Of a stretch of 64,000 bases of DNA, positions 9,258 to 19,492 are shown piece by piece. Under the pieces are notes generated by a model, which searched no databases, was not told where the DNA came from, and saw nothing but the letters and a program-made list of their open reading frames with translations. Within the stretch, counting starts at the first letter, position 1. Every line of letters starts with the position of its first letter. Source of the stretch: Pseudomonadota bacterium (GTDB lineage Bacteria > Pseudomonadota > Gammaproteobacteria > Xanthomonadales > Rhodanobacteraceae); NCBI GenBank assembly GCA_018240565.1, contig JAFEFO010000034.1, forward strand, positions 186,001-250,000. Direction: 5' to 3'. The translations under genes and the position numbers were made by a program.

Positions 9258-9830
9258 ATGGCGATACCAAGGGTTTCTTCGGTGAGGTCGAGCACTGGCG
9301 CAAGGCGAATTTTCAGCGCAATGGTGCTGGCGCTGGCGTTGCTGCCATTGCTGGCCTTTGCCCAGAGCACGGCAACCAAGGTCGGCTACGTCGACCTCAA
9401 GCGCCTGATCGACAATGCCCCGCAGATGATCGAAAGCCGCGCCCGCCTGCAGCGCGAATTCGCCCCGCGCGATGCGACGCTCAAGGCCGATGAGGCGCGC
9501 CTGGCGGACATGAACAAGCGCTATACCCGTGACGCCGCGATCCTTTCCAAGGCCGATGCCGAGGCGCTCAAGCGCCAGATCGATACGCTCGACGGCGCGA
9601 TCAAGCGCACGCGCGACGCCCTGCGCAACGACCTCAACACCCGTGCCGCCGCCGACCGTGATCGCGTCTGGCAGCAGATCAACGATGCCGTGATCGACTA
9701 CGCGCGCGCCCACGACTTCGACCTGGTCGTGCCCAGTCCCGTGGTCTATGCCAACCCGCGCATCGACATCACCGATGCGGTGCTCGACCAGTTGCGCCAT
9801 GCCAAGCCGGCCGCCGGTTCGCCGCCATGA
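9258..9830 (+). CDS. skp: Periplasmic chaperone Skp/OmpH
   Basis: Skp is a trimeric jellyfish-shaped chaperone that holds unfolded outer-membrane proteins for BamA. The mature part begins about STATKVGYVDLKRLIDNAP, the typical OmpH N-terminus, followed by long charged helices and a hydrophobic end. The start is uncertain. ATG 9258 (190 residues) gives a long basic stretch before the signal peptide core; ATG 9243 and ATG 9321 are alternatives. The lpxD start overlaps its stop by ATGA. Confidence 0.88.
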   Translation: MAIPRVSSVRSSTGARRIFSAMVLALALLPLLAFAQSTATKVGYVDLKRLIDNAPQMIESRARLQREFAPRDATLKADEARLADMNKRYTRDAAILSKADAEALKRQIDTLDGAIKRTRDALRNDLNTRAAADRDRVWQQINDAVIDYARAHDFDLVVPSPVVYANPRIDITDAVLDQLRHAKPAAGSPP

Positions 9831-10855
9831 CTGCCTCGCCCTCGCACACGCTCGCCAACCTTGCAGCACGATTCGACCTGCAGCTGCGCGGTGACGGCAC
9901 GCGCGTGATCGCCGGCGTCGGCACGTTGCAAGACGCCACGCCCGAGCAATTGGGTTTTCTCGCCAACCCGCACTACCGCGCGCAACTGACCAGCACCCGC
10001 GCCGGCGCGGTCGTGCTGCGCGCAGCCGATGCCGAGACGTGCCGCGGCGATTGCCTGATCGCCGCGGATCCCTACGTCGCGTTCGCCAAGATCGCCGCCT
10101 TGTTCGAACGCACGCCCGTGGCAATGCCGGGCATTCATCCCAGCGCCGTGGTTGCGGCGGACGCCACGATCGCAGCGGGCGCCAGCATCGGCCCGCACTG
10201 CGTGATCGAGGCCGGCGCACGCGTGGATGCCGGCGCCGTGCTAGGTCCGCACTGCATCGTCGGCGAGCGCTGCGTCGTCGGCGCGCAATCGCGCCTGGTC
10301 GCGCGCGTGACTTTGGTACGCGACGTGTTGCTGGGCAAGCGCGTGCTGGTGCATCCGGGCGCCGTCATCGGCGCGGACGGCTTTGGCCTGGCCTTCGACC
10401 AGGATCATTGGATCAAGGTGCCACAGCTCGGCGGCGTGCGCATTGGCGACGATTGCGAGATCGGCGCGAACACCACCATCGACCGCGGCGCGCTTGGCGA
10501 TACGGTACTCGAGGACGACGTGCGCCTGGACAACCAGATCCAGATCGCGCACAACGTCCATGTCGGCGCGCACACCGCGATGGCTGGCTGCGCGGCAGTG
10601 GCCGGCAGCGCCCGGATCGGCCGCTACTGCCTGATCGGCGGCGGCGCCGGCATCGTCGGCCATATCTCGATCACCGACAAGGTGACGATCACCGCACGCA
10701 GCCTGGTCACGCATTCGATCGAGCAGGCTGGCGAGTATTCCTCCGGCACGCCAATACAGGATAATCGCGCCTGGCGACGCAATGCCGCGCGCTTCAAGCA
10801 CCTGGACGAACTCGCGCGCCGCGTGCAGCAACTGGAAAAGGAAGCAAAGCAATGA
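9827..10855 (+). CDS. lpxD: UDP-3-O-acyl-glucosamine N-acyltransferase
   Basis: LpxD adds the second, N-linked hydroxyacyl chain in lipid A synthesis. After an N-terminal uridine-binding domain, residues from about 105 form a hexapeptide-repeat left-handed beta helix with many I/V-G-x-x-x-x turns. The catalytic histidine lies in [14 protein letters not shown]-terminal helix ([17 protein letters not shown]) matches the family. The 342-residue length is normal. It overlaps skp and fabZ by ATGA. Confidence 0.96.
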   Translation: MTASPSHTLANLAARFDLQLRGDGTRVIAGVGTLQDATPEQLGFLANPHYRAQLTSTRAGAVVLRAADAETCRGDCLIAADPYVAFAKIAALFERTPVAMPGIHPSAVVAADATIAAGASIGPHCVIEAGARVDAGAVLGPHCIVGERCVVGAQSRLVARVTLVRDVLLGKRVLVHPGAVIGADGFGLAFDQDHWIKVPQLGGVRIGDDCEIGANTTIDRGALGDTVLEDDVRLDNQIQIAHNVHVGAHTAMAGCAAVAGSARIGRYCLIGGGAGIVGHISITDKVTITARSLVTHSIEQAGEYSSGTPIQDNRAWRRNAARFKHLDELARRVQQLEKEAKQ

Positions 10856-11319
10856 ACCCGACCGACACCCCGCTCGAACTGCCGCTCGACGTCGAGCGCA
10901 TCATGACGCTGCTGCCGCATCGCTATCCGTTCCTGCTGGTGGATCGCGTGGTCGAGTTCGAGCATTCCAAGCGCCTCGTCGCATTGAAAAACGTCACCGT
11001 CAACGAACCGTGTTTTACGGGCCATTTTCCGGGCCATCCGGTGATGCCTGGCGTGCTGATCATCGAGGCGTTGGCGCAAGCCTCGGGCCTGCTCGTGTTC
11101 CTGTCCGCCGCGAAGCATGATGCGCAGCCGATGTACTACCTGGTCAAGGTCGACAACGCCAAGTTCACGCAAATGGTCGTCCCCGGCGATCAGTTGATGC
11201 TGCACGTGGAGCTCAAGCGCATGATCCGCGGCATGGGCCTGTTCGCCTGCCGCGCGCTGGTCGCCGGCAAGCAGGTCGCCGAAGCCGAACTGCTGTGCGC
11301 CGGGCGCAGCGGCGCATGA
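10852..11319 (+). CDS. fabZ: 3-hydroxyacyl-ACP dehydratase FabZ
   Basis: FabZ dehydrates 3-hydroxyacyl-ACP in fatty acid elongation and so competes with LpxA and LpxD for the same substrate, which explains its place between their genes. The hot-dog core carries [14 protein letters not shown], the catalytic His in [12 protein letters not shown], and the acidic catalytic residue in [10 protein letters not shown]. Length 155 residues; ATGA overlaps on both sides. Confidence 0.97.
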   Translation: MNPTDTPLELPLDVERIMTLLPHRYPFLLVDRVVEFEHSKRLVALKNVTVNEPCFTGHFPGHPVMPGVLIIEALAQASGLLVFLSAAKHDAQPMYYLVKVDNAKFTQMVVPGDQLMLHVELKRMIRGMGLFACRALVAGKQVAEAELLCAGRSGA

Positions 11320-12095
11320 TCCACGCCACCGCGCAGATCGATCCGCAGGCGAAACTCGGCGCCAACGTCAGCGTCGGTGCGTTCACGGTGATCGGCGCCG
11401 ACGTGGAAATCGGCGACGGCACCACGATCGGCCCGCACACGGTGATCGAAGGCCCCACGCACATCGGCCGCGACAACCGCATCTGGCAATTCGCCTCGAT
11501 CGGCGCGGATCCGCAGGACAAGAAATACCGCGGCGAACGCAGCGAGCTCGTCATCGGCGAGCGCAACACGATCCGTGAATTCACCACCATCAATCGTGGC
11601 ACCGGCGGTGGCGCCGGCGTCACCCGCATCGGCGACGACAACTGGCTGCTCGCCTACACGCACATCGCCCACGACTGCGTCGTCGGCAGCCATTGCGTGT
11701 TCTCCAACAACGCCACGCTGGCCGGGCACGTGGAGATCGGCGACCACGTCATCCTGTCCGGATTCGCCGGCGTGCACCAGTTCTGCCGCGTCGGCGAGCA
11801 CGCCTTCATCGGCATGGGCGTGCTGCTCAGCGGCGACGTGCCGCCGTTCATGATGATCGCCACGGATGCCGACACGCAGGGCCGTCCGCGCGGCATCAAC
11901 AGCGAAGGCTTGAAACGCCGCGGCTTTTCACCCGAACGCATCGCCACGATCAAGCGCGCGTACAAGACCTTGTACGTTTCGCGATTGCCCTTCGAGCAGG
12001 CACGCGCCGAGCTGGCGCGGACCGCCCCGGGGGCGCCGGATGTGGCACGCATGCTCGAGTTCATCGAGCGCGGGCAGCGCAGCCTGATGCGATGA
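11316..12095 (+). CDS. lpxA: UDP-N-acetylglucosamine O-acyltransferase
   Basis: LpxA performs the first step of lipid A synthesis, moving a 3-hydroxyacyl chain to UDP-GlcNAc. Nearly the whole first 190 residues are hexapeptide repeats. The catalytic His is in [11 protein letters not shown] and the acyl-ruler region follows in [20 protein letters not shown]. The C-terminal helical part is typical. The 259-residue length is normal. It overlaps fabZ and lpxB. Confidence 0.97.
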   Translation: MIHATAQIDPQAKLGANVSVGAFTVIGADVEIGDGTTIGPHTVIEGPTHIGRDNRIWQFASIGADPQDKKYRGERSELVIGERNTIREFTTINRGTGGGAGVTRIGDDNWLLAYTHIAHDCVVGSHCVFSNNATLAGHVEIGDHVILSGFAGVHQFCRVGEHAFIGMGVLLSGDVPPFMMIATDADTQGRPRGINSEGLKRRGFSPERIATIKRAYKTLYVSRLPFEQARAELARTAPGAPDVARMLEFIERGQRSLMR

Positions 12096-13267
12096 CGCCG
12101 GACGCAAGTCCGCTGTTCATCCTCGTCGCCGGCGAAGCCTCGGGCGACCTGCTCGGTGCCGGATTGATCAGCTCCCTGCACGAACGTTTCCCGTCCGCGC
12201 GCTTTGCCGGCATTGGCGGGCCGCGCATGGCCGCAGCCGGCATGGACATCTGGTACCCGGCAGATACGTTGTCGGTCATGGGATTGGTCGAGGTATTGCG
12301 CCACCTGCCGCAACTGTTGTCGGTCCGGCGCGACGCATGCAATCGCACGTTGCAGCAGCGCCCGGTGGCATTCATCGGCATCGATGCGCCGGACTTCAAC
12401 CTCGGCCTGGAGCGTCGCCTCAAACAGGCCGGCATCCGCACCGTGCACTACGTCAGCCCGTCGATCTGGGCCTGGCGGGAAAAGCGCGCCACGAAGATCG
12501 GCGCCAGCGCCGACCGCGTGCTGTGCCTGTTTCCGATGGAACCGCCGATCTATGCGAAGCACGGCGTGGACGCGCGCTTCATCGGCCATCCGCTCGCCGA
12601 TGCGTTTGCCCTGGAGCCGGATCAGGCGGCCGCGCGACGTGAACTGGGCATTGCAGCGGATGTCCCCGTGCTTGCGCTGTTGCCCGGCAGCCGGCTCGGT
12701 GAAATCCACCGGCTTGGCCGCGATTTTCTCGATGCCGCGATCCTGCTCAAACGGCAGGTTCCACAATTGCAATTCGTGGCGCCAATGGCCAATGCGCAAT
12801 GCCGCACGGCGTTTTCCGCGCTCGGCCCACTGCCGGACGAATTGCGCGTGATCGACGGCGGTGCGCACTCGGCGCTGGTTGCGGCCGACGCCGTGCTGCT
12901 CGCTTCGGGCACGGCGGCGCTGGAGGCGATGCTGGCCAAGCGCCCGATGGTGGTGGCCTATCGCATCGCGCCGTTGACGCATTTCATCGTGAAGACGCTG
13001 GGCATGCTGCGCACGGACGTGTACTGTCTGCCGAATATCCTGGCCGGCAAGCGCCTCGTGCCGGAATTGATGCAGGACGCCTGCCGACCCGATGCACTCG
13101 CCGCGGCGCTGCTGCCGTTCCTGCGCACACGCGCCGCGCCGCCCGGGCTGATCGACGAGTTCCGCCGCCTGCACCAGTCCCTGCGCGGCGGCGGCAATGC
13201 GGCGGCGGCCGATGCCATAGCGCAACTGTGCAGCGCGTCAGCGGCCGCTTGCCCCGAGCCGCTATGA
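12092..13267 (+). CDS. lpxB: Lipid-A-disaccharide synthase
   Basis: LpxB joins UDP-2,3-diacylglucosamine to lipid X to make the lipid A disaccharide. The GT19-family markers are [14 protein letters not shown] at the start, [17 protein letters not shown], the [10 protein letters not shown] loop, and [18 protein letters not shown] near the nucleotide site. It has 391 residues. The ATG overlaps the lpxA stop, and the next gene starts seven bases after its own stop. Confidence 0.96.
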   Translation: MTPDASPLFILVAGEASGDLLGAGLISSLHERFPSARFAGIGGPRMAAAGMDIWYPADTLSVMGLVEVLRHLPQLLSVRRDACNRTLQQRPVAFIGIDAPDFNLGLERRLKQAGIRTVHYVSPSIWAWREKRATKIGASADRVLCLFPMEPPIYAKHGVDARFIGHPLADAFALEPDQAAARRELGIAADVPVLALLPGSRLGEIHRLGRDFLDAAILLKRQVPQLQFVAPMANAQCRTAFSALGPLPDELRVIDGGAHSALVAADAVLLASGTAALEAMLAKRPMVVAYRIAPLTHFIVKTLGMLRTDVYCLPNILAGKRLVPELMQDACRPDALAAALLPFLRTRAAPPGLIDEFRRLHQSLRGGGNAAAADAIAQLCSASAAACPEPL

Positions 13268-13274
13268 TGCGGGC

Positions 13275-15047
13275 ATGAGGCTGCCTCTTCCCAAACGCAC
13301 GCGCATCGTCACCGCCATCGCCGCGTTGGGTTTCGCGGCGTTGCTGATCCTCGGGCCGTTTGCGTCGAGCGAGCGCGGCGAGATGTTGTTCGCGCTGGCG
13401 CTGATCATCGACACCGCCCTGCTCGTCGCATTCCTGAGCCGCCGCCCTGCCTTCGCCATGGCCGTGCCGGGCGTGGTCTTCGGTGGCCTGCTCGTCGCCG
13501 GCGCGATCAAGTTCAAATACCTGACCACGCCCCTGCTCGCGCCGGACCTGGTGTACTTCCTCAACCGCGACCTGCTCGACGTCGCCAACCACTATCCGAG
13601 CATCATGGTGGCATTGGTCGGCGGCGCCGTGCTGATTCCCGGCGTGCTGATCGCCGTGTGGTGGCTGGATCGCCCGCACCTGTTCGCGCAGCTCAAGCCC
13701 GCGCCGCGCCGCGCCTTGCAAACCATCGGCGCGCTGGCGTGCATCGCCTTGCTGGTCGCGGTCGATTCGCCACGCGGGCCGTTTTCCAGCGTGTTCGAAA
13801 AAGGCATGTGGGCGATGATGAACGACCGCAATTACATCGTCGACTTCTTCGCCTCGTTCTGGCAGACGCAGATCGTCATCCCCAAGCCTGCGGCGGACGC
13901 TGACAAGTCCCTGGTCTGGACGCAATCGCCCGCCGACAATCCCCCGGCCTGTCCGCGCAACCGCTGCACCACGACCCGTTTCGCCAGCGCGCAGGAACAC
14001 CCGGACATCGTTTCGATCCTGGAAGAAAGCACGTTCGATCCGACGATGCTCAAGGTGTGCACGATTCCGCGCCTGTGCAAGCTGCGCATGTTCGAGGCCG
14101 ATGGCCGCACGCGCGCGCATGGGCTGGCGACGATGCACGTGTGGGGCGGCGGCACCTGGACATCCGAGTTCGCCCTGCTTACGGGCCTGAATCACCTGAG
14201 CTTCGGCGAGGCCGGCCTGTACGCACCGTACAACCTCGCCCCGCGCGTCGCCTACACCCTGCCGCGCGTCCTGCACGCCGCCGGTTACCGCGTCATCGCT
14301 ATCTACCCGATGACCGGCGATTTCATCAACGCGCGCAACGCCTACAAGGACTACGGCTTCGACAAGTTCTACGACGGCCAGGATTACGGATTGTCCTGGG
14401 AATCGCCGGACAGCGACCTGGTGCAGGTGTTCGATCGCATCTACGCACAGGAGAAAAAGACCATCGGCAAGCAGCCGCTGTTCGTGATGATGCTGACTCT
14501 GCGCGAACACGGCCCGCACATGGATCCGTACAAGACCATGCCGGCGCCGTTCGACAAACCGCTGTTCCCCGGACACTGGAAACCCAAGGATCTGGACGAT
14601 TGGCTGAACCTGAACCTCGCCAACTACCTGTACCGCGTTGCCGGGTCGGACGCCGCGATCACGCACATCGAGAAAACCCTGCTCGATGCCGGACGCCCGG
14701 CGCTGCTGTTCCATTTCGGCGACCACCAACCGTCGTTCGAGGGCGCGATCCGCGCGTTGCAGAAGATCGTGCCGCCATCGGTTCCGGATTCGAACTTCAT
14801 CACCTATTTCATGCTCAAGAGCAACTTCAAGCCGGCGCGCAGCGGCTACAGCTATCCGGCGCTGGACATCAGTTTCGCCGGTTCGCTCATCCTCGACATC
14901 GCCGGCGTGCAGAAGGACGCGTTCTTCCAGGCCAATGCGTTGATGCGCGAGCGCTGCCAGGGGCGTTACCTGGATTGCCCAAACAAGCCGCTGCTCGATG
15001 CGTACGACAATCATGTCTTCGACACGCTGCACGCCGTGCACGAATGA
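13275..15047 (+). CDS. LTA-synthase-like membrane sulfatase-fold transferase
   Basis: A 590-residue protein with about four to five N-terminal membrane segments (residues 10-165) and a periplasmic alkaline-phosphatase / sulfatase-fold domain. Recognisable pieces are [10 protein letters not shown], with the likely Thr nucleophile and metal site, then [15 protein letters not shown], and a late FHFGDHQP with metal-binding Asp and His. This layout fits lipoteichoic acid synthases, OpgB and related transferases that move a phosphoglycerol or phosphoethanolamine head group. Gram-negative bacteria lack LTA, so the acceptor here could be a glucan, lipid A or another envelope glycan. Sitting between lpxB and rnhB, and overlapping rnhB by ATGA, points to an envelope role. 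The substrate is not evident from sequence. Confidence 0.8.
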   Translation: MRLPLPKRTRIVTAIAALGFAALLILGPFASSERGEMLFALALIIDTALLVAFLSRRPAFAMAVPGVVFGGLLVAGAIKFKYLTTPLLAPDLVYFLNRDLLDVANHYPSIMVALVGGAVLIPGVLIAVWWLDRPHLFAQLKPAPRRALQTIGALACIALLVAVDSPRGPFSSVFEKGMWAMMNDRNYIVDFFASFWQTQIVIPKPAADADKSLVWTQSPADNPPACPRNRCTTTRFASAQEHPDIVSILEESTFDPTMLKVCTIPRLCKLRMFEADGRTRAHGLATMHVWGGGTWTSEFALLTGLNHLSFGEAGLYAPYNLAPRVAYTLPRVLHAAGYRVIAIYPMTGDFINARNAYKDYGFDKFYDGQDYGLSWESPDSDLVQVFDRIYAQEKKTIGKQPLFVMMLTLREHGPHMDPYKTMPAPFDKPLFPGHWKPKDLDDWLNLNLANYLYRVAGSDAAITHIEKTLLDAGRPALLFHFGDHQPSFEGAIRALQKIVPPSVPDSNFITYFMLKSNFKPARSGYSYPALDISFAGSLILDIAGVQKDAFFQANALMRERCQGRYLDCPNKPLLDAYDNHVFDTLHAVHE

Positions 15048-15616
15048 ATGAACGCTTGATCGCCGGAGTGGACGAAGCCGGCCGCGGCCCGCTGGCCGGT
15101 CCGGTCGTGGTGGCAGCGGTGATTCTCGATCCCGTGCAGCCGATCGCGGGGCTCGCCGATTCCAAGATTCTGGGCGCCGCGCGCCGCGAGGCGCTGGATG
15201 CGCAAATCCGCGCGCAGGCAATGGCCTTCAGCGTCATCGAAATCGGCGTCGCCGACATCGACCGGCTGAACATCCTGCAAGCCACCCTGCTCGGCATGTC
15301 GCGCGCGCTCGCGACGCTCGCGCCCGCGCCGCAGCTTGCCCTGATCGACGGCAATCGGCTGCCCAAGGACCTCGCCTGCGCCGCACGCGCCATCGTCGAC
15401 GGCGACGCCACGGAACCGGCCATCAGCGCCGCGTCGATCCTGGCCAAGGTCGCACGCGACCGCATCCTGTGCGAGCTCGATGTCATCCATCCGGGCTACG
15501 GCTTCGCACGGCACAAGGGCTATCCGACGCCCGAACACTTCGCCGCGCTGGAACGCCTGGGTCCCTGCCCCGCGCACCGGCGCAGCTTCGCGCCGGTGCA
15601 GCGCGCCTTGTTCTGA
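15044..15616 (+). CDS. rnhB: Ribonuclease HII
   Basis: RNase HII nicks RNA-DNA hybrids, including single ribonucleotides in [18 protein letters not shown] carries the first catalytic acids, and [14 protein letters not shown] and HKGYPTPEH complete the family pattern. It has 190 residues. In relatives dnaE follows rnhB; here a catabolic cluster follows after about 50 bases, so the conserved block ends here. Confidence 0.96.
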   Translation: MNERLIAGVDEAGRGPLAGPVVVAAVILDPVQPIAGLADSKILGAARREALDAQIRAQAMAFSVIEIGVADIDRLNILQATLLGMSRALATLAPAPQLALIDGNRLPKDLACAARAIVDGDATEPAISAASILAKVARDRILCELDVIHPGYGFARHKGYPTPEHFAALERLGPCPAHRRSFAPVQRALF

Positions 15617-15667
15617 CGTTACTTTGTGCCTGTTTCGCCATGCCGCCGCTGGCGTTACAGTGGCGGC

Positions 15668-17125
15668 ATGTCCGATCTGCTGAAACTCGCCAATCTCATC
15701 GACGGTCGCCTGATCTCACCGCAAAACGGCCAGTGGCTGGACGTTTTCGAACCCGCGACGGCGCAGCGCTACGCCGATTGCCCGGACTCGGACGCGGCCG
15801 ACATCGACGCCGCCGTGGCAGCGGCGACGCGCGCCTATCCCGCCTGGTCGGCCGCGCCCGTGGCCGAGCGGGCGCGCCTGCTGGAACGGATCGCGGATCG
15901 CATCGAAGTGCGCCTGGAGGAATTCGCGCAGGCCGAATCGCGCGACAGCGGCAAACCGGTGGCGCTCGCGCGCCGCCTCGACATTCCACGCGCGGTGTCG
16001 AACCTGCGCTTCTTCGCCACGGCAATCACACAGTTCTCGTCCGAGTCGCACGCGATGGATGGCGGCGCGATCAACTACACCCTGCGCCAGCCGCTCGGTA
16101 CGGTCGCCTGCATCTCGCCGTGGAACCTGCCGCTGTACCTGTTCACCTGGAAGATCGCGCCGGCGCTCGCGGCAGGCAACACCGTCGTGGCCAAACCGTC
16201 GGAAGTCACGCCATTGACGGCGTGGATGTTTGCGCAGGCCTGCATCGACGCCGGACTACCGCCCGGCGTGCTCAACATCGTCCACGGCACTGGTGCACGC
16301 ACGGGACAGGCGCTCATCGCGCATCCCGGCATCAAGGCCATCTCGTTCACCGGTTCCACGCGCGTCGGCGCGGCCATCGCAAGCGCCACCGCGCCGCGCT
16401 TCATCAAGACCTCGCTGGAGATGGGCGGCAAGAACCCGACGCTCGTCTTCGCCGACTGGGAAGCGAGCGAAGCGAACTGGTCGACCCTGTTGCGCTCGGC
16501 GTTTTCCAACCAGGGCCAGATCTGCCTGTGCGGTTCACGCATCCTCGTCGAGCGCGCGGTCTACGAGCCATTCAAATCCGCGTTCGTGGAAAGAGTCCGC
16601 GCCCTGCGCGTCGGCGATCCGCAGGATCCGGCCAACGATCTCGGCGCCGTGGTATCGCGCACGCATTTCGACAAGGTCATGGGCCACCTCGCACTGGCGC
16701 GCGAGGAAGGCGGCACGATCCTGTGCGGTGGCGAGGCCGTGCATCCGCAAGGCCGTTGCGCCGATGGCTGGTTCATTGCGCCAACCCTGATCGAAGGCCT
16801 CGGTGCGGACAGTCGCACCAACCAGGAGGAAATCTTCGGCCCGGTCGCCACGCTCATTCCCTTCGACGGCGAGGACGAAGCGGTCGCGCTGGCCAATGCG
16901 ACGAACTATGGCCTCGCCGCGTCGGTGTGGACGACGAACCTCAAGCGTGCGCATCGCGTCGCCGCGCGGCTGGAGTCGGGCATCGTCTGGATCAACTGCT
17001 GGCTCAAGCGCGATCTGCGCACCCCGTTTGGCGGCGTCAAGCAATCCGGCGTCGGCCGCGAAGGCGGCATCGACGCCTTGCGCTTCTTCACCGAACCCAA
17101 AAACGTCTGCGTCGACCTGGAGTGA
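15668..17125 (+). CDS. nbaE: 2-aminomuconate-6-semialdehyde dehydrogenase
   Basis: This NAD-dependent aldehyde dehydrogenase oxidises the semialdehyde made by ACMSD to 2-aminomuconate. The general base is Glu251 in EMGGKNP and the nucleophile is Cys286 in NQGQICLCGSR. The CLCGSR form is typical of the ALDH8 / AmnC / NbaE / hydroxymuconic-semialdehyde group rather than betaine or succinate enzymes. The ATG at 15668 gives 485 residues and the normal N-terminus. Neighbouring RidA, NbaC, ACMSD and KynU genes support the assignment. A 2-hydroxymuconic semialdehyde role cannot be fully excluded. Confidence 0.85.
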   Translation: MSDLLKLANLIDGRLISPQNGQWLDVFEPATAQRYADCPDSDAADIDAAVAAATRAYPAWSAAPVAERARLLERIADRIEVRLEEFAQAESRDSGKPVALARRLDIPRAVSNLRFFATAITQFSSESHAMDGGAINYTLRQPLGTVACISPWNLPLYLFTWKIAPALAAGNTVVAKPSEVTPLTAWMFAQACIDAGLPPGVLNIVHGTGARTGQALIAHPGIKAISFTGSTRVGAAIASATAPRFIKTSLEMGGKNPTLVFADWEASEANWSTLLRSAFSNQGQICLCGSRILVERAVYEPFKSAFVERVRALRVGDPQDPANDLGAVVSRTHFDKVMGHLALAREEGGTILCGGEAVHPQGRCADGWFIAPTLIEGLGADSRTNQEEIFGPVATLIPFDGEDEAVALANATNYGLAASVWTTNLKRAHRVAARLESGIVWINCWLKRDLRTPFGGVKQSGVGREGGIDALRFFTEPKNVCVDLE

Positions 17126-17127
17126 GC

Positions 17128-18510
17128 ATGCGCCGATCCTTTGCCCGCATCCTGCGCGTCGTGTCTTTCGCCGGCATCGCCACCGCGATCACCGGCAACG
17201 CATTGGCGGCCGGTGAGCACACCTCGCCGACCGCGAACGAGATGTCGCCATCGGAATGGCGCAGCCTGCAATTGCGGGCCGCCGACCAGTCGGACAAGAT
17301 CATGCACGACGCGCGCAAGCTGCCCGGCCTGCTCGCGCAATACCTGTACATGCAATCCAAATACGACGCCAACCACGAGCGCGCGTTCCAGCTCATCTTC
17401 GGCCAGTACCTGAGCTGGTTCCAGACCTTCATCGGCGACTACGACGGCGCGGCATCGAGTTTTTCCATCGCCCAGCCCGCCCAACCCGACGATGCACGCA
17501 GTCCGCTGACCGGCGGCTGGCAAGCCAAGCCGGCCGGCGACGTGATCCTTGAACTGGCCAAGGACCGCAAGGCCGTGTTCTTCAACGAGGCGCACAGCGC
17601 GCCGATCACGCGAACCCTGACCATCGAGCTGCTGGCGAAACTGCGTGCGCAGGGCTTCAACTATTTCGCCGCCGAAACCCTGTATCGCAATGACAAGGAA
17701 TTGAATGCGCGTGGCTATCCGACGCCGGACAGCGGCTTCTACGTCGACGAGCCGCTGCTCGGCGAGATGGTGCGCACCGCGCTCAAACTCGGCTACAAGG
17801 TGGTTGCCTATGACGTGGAAAACGCCGGCTTCGGCGATGCGCGCGAACTGGCTGGTGCGCAAAACCTGTACCACATCTTCAAGCAGGACCCGAAGGCGCG
17901 CCTGGTCGTGGACGCCGGCTTTGCGCATATCCAGAAAACGGGGAAATACCTCGGCGGCAGCAGCGTGGTGGAATTCTTCCAGAAAATGTCCGGCATCGAT
18001 CCGCTGTGCATCGAGCAGACCATGATGATGCAGCACGCGCGAGCGGATCAGGATCACCCCTTTTACACCGCGATCATCAATGCGATGCATCCGGCCCGAC
18101 CCATCGTCTTCGTCGACGACGGCAAAACCTGGACGCTCAAACCCACGCAGTACGACCTGAGCGTGGTCTTTCCCGCCTACCCGCGCAATGACCAACGGCC
18201 GGACTGGCTCGCGCTGGACGGTCTGCGCGTGCCGTATCCCGTCGCTGGCGACATGTGCCGAGGACATTTTCCGTGCCTGATCGAAGCGCAATATGCCGAT
18301 GAAGGAAAAGATGCCGTGGCGGCGGATCGCGCCCTGCTCGATATCGTCGATGCAAACTCGGACATGGCCAGCCGCGTGATTTCCGGACATGGTTCCGCGC
18401 AAAGCCGGCTGTTCCTGCGGCCGGGCAAATACCGCATCTCCGCGACCGACCGCGGCAATCGTGTCATCACCGCGCGCGAGGTGACGATAACCGCAGGCTC
18501 CAAGCCATGA
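17128..18510 (+). CDS. Secreted protein of unknown function, possibly TIKI/ChaN- or EreA-like
   Basis: A 460-residue protein starting two bases after nbaE and overlapping the RidA gene by ATGA, so it is firmly in the operon. An N-terminal signal peptide ends near GNALAA. The middle shows VFFNEAHSAPITRTLTIELL, then YFAAETLYRND, VVAYDVEN and a late HIQKTGKYLGG. A GEAH-like motif followed by helices and a second His loosely recalls ChaN/TIKI and erythromycin esterase folds. I cannot assign a reaction. The C-terminal 60 residues look like a small beta domain. It is an odd partner for cytosolic tryptophan catabolism. Confidence 0.7.
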   Translation: MRRSFARILRVVSFAGIATAITGNALAAGEHTSPTANEMSPSEWRSLQLRAADQSDKIMHDARKLPGLLAQYLYMQSKYDANHERAFQLIFGQYLSWFQTFIGDYDGAASSFSIAQPAQPDDARSPLTGGWQAKPAGDVILELAKDRKAVFFNEAHSAPITRTLTIELLAKLRAQGFNYFAAETLYRNDKELNARGYPTPDSGFYVDEPLLGEMVRTALKLGYKVVAYDVENAGFGDARELAGAQNLYHIFKQDPKARLVVDAGFAHIQKTGKYLGGSSVVEFFQKMSGIDPLCIEQTMMMQHARADQDHPFYTAIINAMHPARPIVFVDDGKTWTLKPTQYDLSVVFPAYPRNDQRPDWLALDGLRVPYPVAGDMCRGHFPCLIEAQYADEGKDAVAADRALLDIVDANSDMASRVISGHGSAQSRLFLRPGKYRISATDRGNRVITAREVTITAGSKP

Positions 18511-18932
18511 ACGACGCCATCCACACCGCCACCGCACCCAGGCCCGTCGGCGCCTATCCGCATGCACGGCGCGTGGGCAATCTTTTGTTTTTGTCCGGCG
18601 TCGGCCCGCGCGATCCGGCCACGAATGCGATTCCGGGGAATGTATACGCCTCCGACGGCACGCTCGCAGCCTACGATATTGCTGCGCAGTGCCGGCAGGT
18701 CTTCGCCAATGTGCGTGCCGTGCTCGAGGCCGCCGGCGCGCGCTGGGACGATCTCATCGACGTGACCGTCTTCCTCACCGACATGGCGCGCGATTTCGCC
18801 ACGTACAACACGATCTACGCCGAGCACTTCACCGCCGCGCAGCCGTGTCGCACGACGCTCGGCATCACCGCCTTGCCGACGCCAATCGCGATCGAATTGA
18901 AGTGCATCGCCGCACTGCCGGAGAATCGCTGA
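18507..18932 (+). CDS. nbaF: RidA-family 2-aminomuconate deaminase
   Basis: A 141-residue RidA/YjgF-fold protein. It keeps the trimer-interface pattern [20 protein letters not shown] and a late [12 protein letters not shown] in place of the usual arginine-containing RidA signature. General RidA proteins hydrolyse enamine or imine intermediates. In 3-hydroxyanthranilate pathways a relative deaminates 2-aminomuconate to 4-oxalocrotonate, which is the step needed here after NbaE. The specific role is inferred from the neighbours. Confidence 0.82.
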   Translation: MNDAIHTATAPRPVGAYPHARRVGNLLFLSGVGPRDPATNAIPGNVYASDGTLAAYDIAAQCRQVFANVRAVLEAAGARWDDLIDVTVFLTDMARDFATYNTIYAEHFTAAQPCRTTLGITALPTPIAIELKCIAALPENR

Positions 18933-18933
18933 C

Positions 18934-19452
18934 ATGCTCGCCCCGCCCATCGACTTCAAGAAATGGATCGACGAACACCGCCACCTGCTCAAGCCGCCGG
19001 TCGGCAACAAATGCATCGTCGATGGTGATTTCATTGTCATGATCGTCGGCGGGCCGAACGCGCGCACCGACTACCACTGGGACGAGGGTCCCGAGTTCTT
19101 CCACCAGATCGAAGGCGAAATGGTGCTCAAGGTCCAGGACGAGGGCCGCGCGCGCGACATCCCGATCCGTGCCGGCGAAGTGTTCTATTTGCCACCGCGC
19201 GTGCCGCACTCGCCGCAGCGCATGGCGAATTCCATCGGCCTGGTCATCGAACGCAAGCGCCTGGCGCACGAAAAGGATGGCCTGTTGTGGTTTTGCGAGC
19301 GCTGCAACCACAAGCTCTACGAAGAGTTCTTCACGCTCGGCAACATCGAAACCGATTTTCCCGCCGTGTTCGAGCGCTTTTACCGATCGCAAGAGGCGCG
19401 CACCTGCAAGGGTTGCGGGCATGTGAATCCGGCGCCGGAAAAGTACCGCTGA
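18934..19452 (+). CDS. nbaC: 3-hydroxyanthranilate 3,4-dioxygenase
   Basis: This cupin enzyme opens 3-hydroxyanthranilate to 2-amino-3-carboxymuconate semialdehyde. Iron ligands fit the cupin pattern [16 protein letters not shown] and the later PHSPQR. The C-terminus carries two Cys pairs, CERC and CKGC, forming the rubredoxin-like second iron site found in bacterial HAO. The 172-residue length is typical. It starts one base after the RidA stop. Confidence 0.96.
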   Translation: MLAPPIDFKKWIDEHRHLLKPPVGNKCIVDGDFIVMIVGGPNARTDYHWDEGPEFFHQIEGEMVLKVQDEGRARDIPIRAGEVFYLPPRVPHSPQRMANSIGLVIERKRLAHEKDGLLWFCERCNHKLYEEFFTLGNIETDFPAVFERFYRSQEARTCKGCGHVNPAPEKYR

Positions 19453-19465
19453 GTAATCCACGGTT

Positions 19466-19490
19466 CGGCAAGCACGCGCTATCCTTGCCG
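19466..19490 (+). promoter_or_regulatory. Inverted repeat just before the FUSC gene
   Basis: CGGCAAG and its complement CTTGCCG are separated by 11 bases and end two bases before the ATG at 19493. In RNA this hairpin would cover the ribosome binding region; in DNA it could be an operator. No partner site was found, so the role is open. Confidence 0.3.
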
Positions 19491-19492
19491 CG

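Noticed and set aside
6703-9303. Minus-strand open frame of 866 codons
   Set aside because: It is a mirror of bamA with low-complexity His/Arg/Asp content and no family signal.
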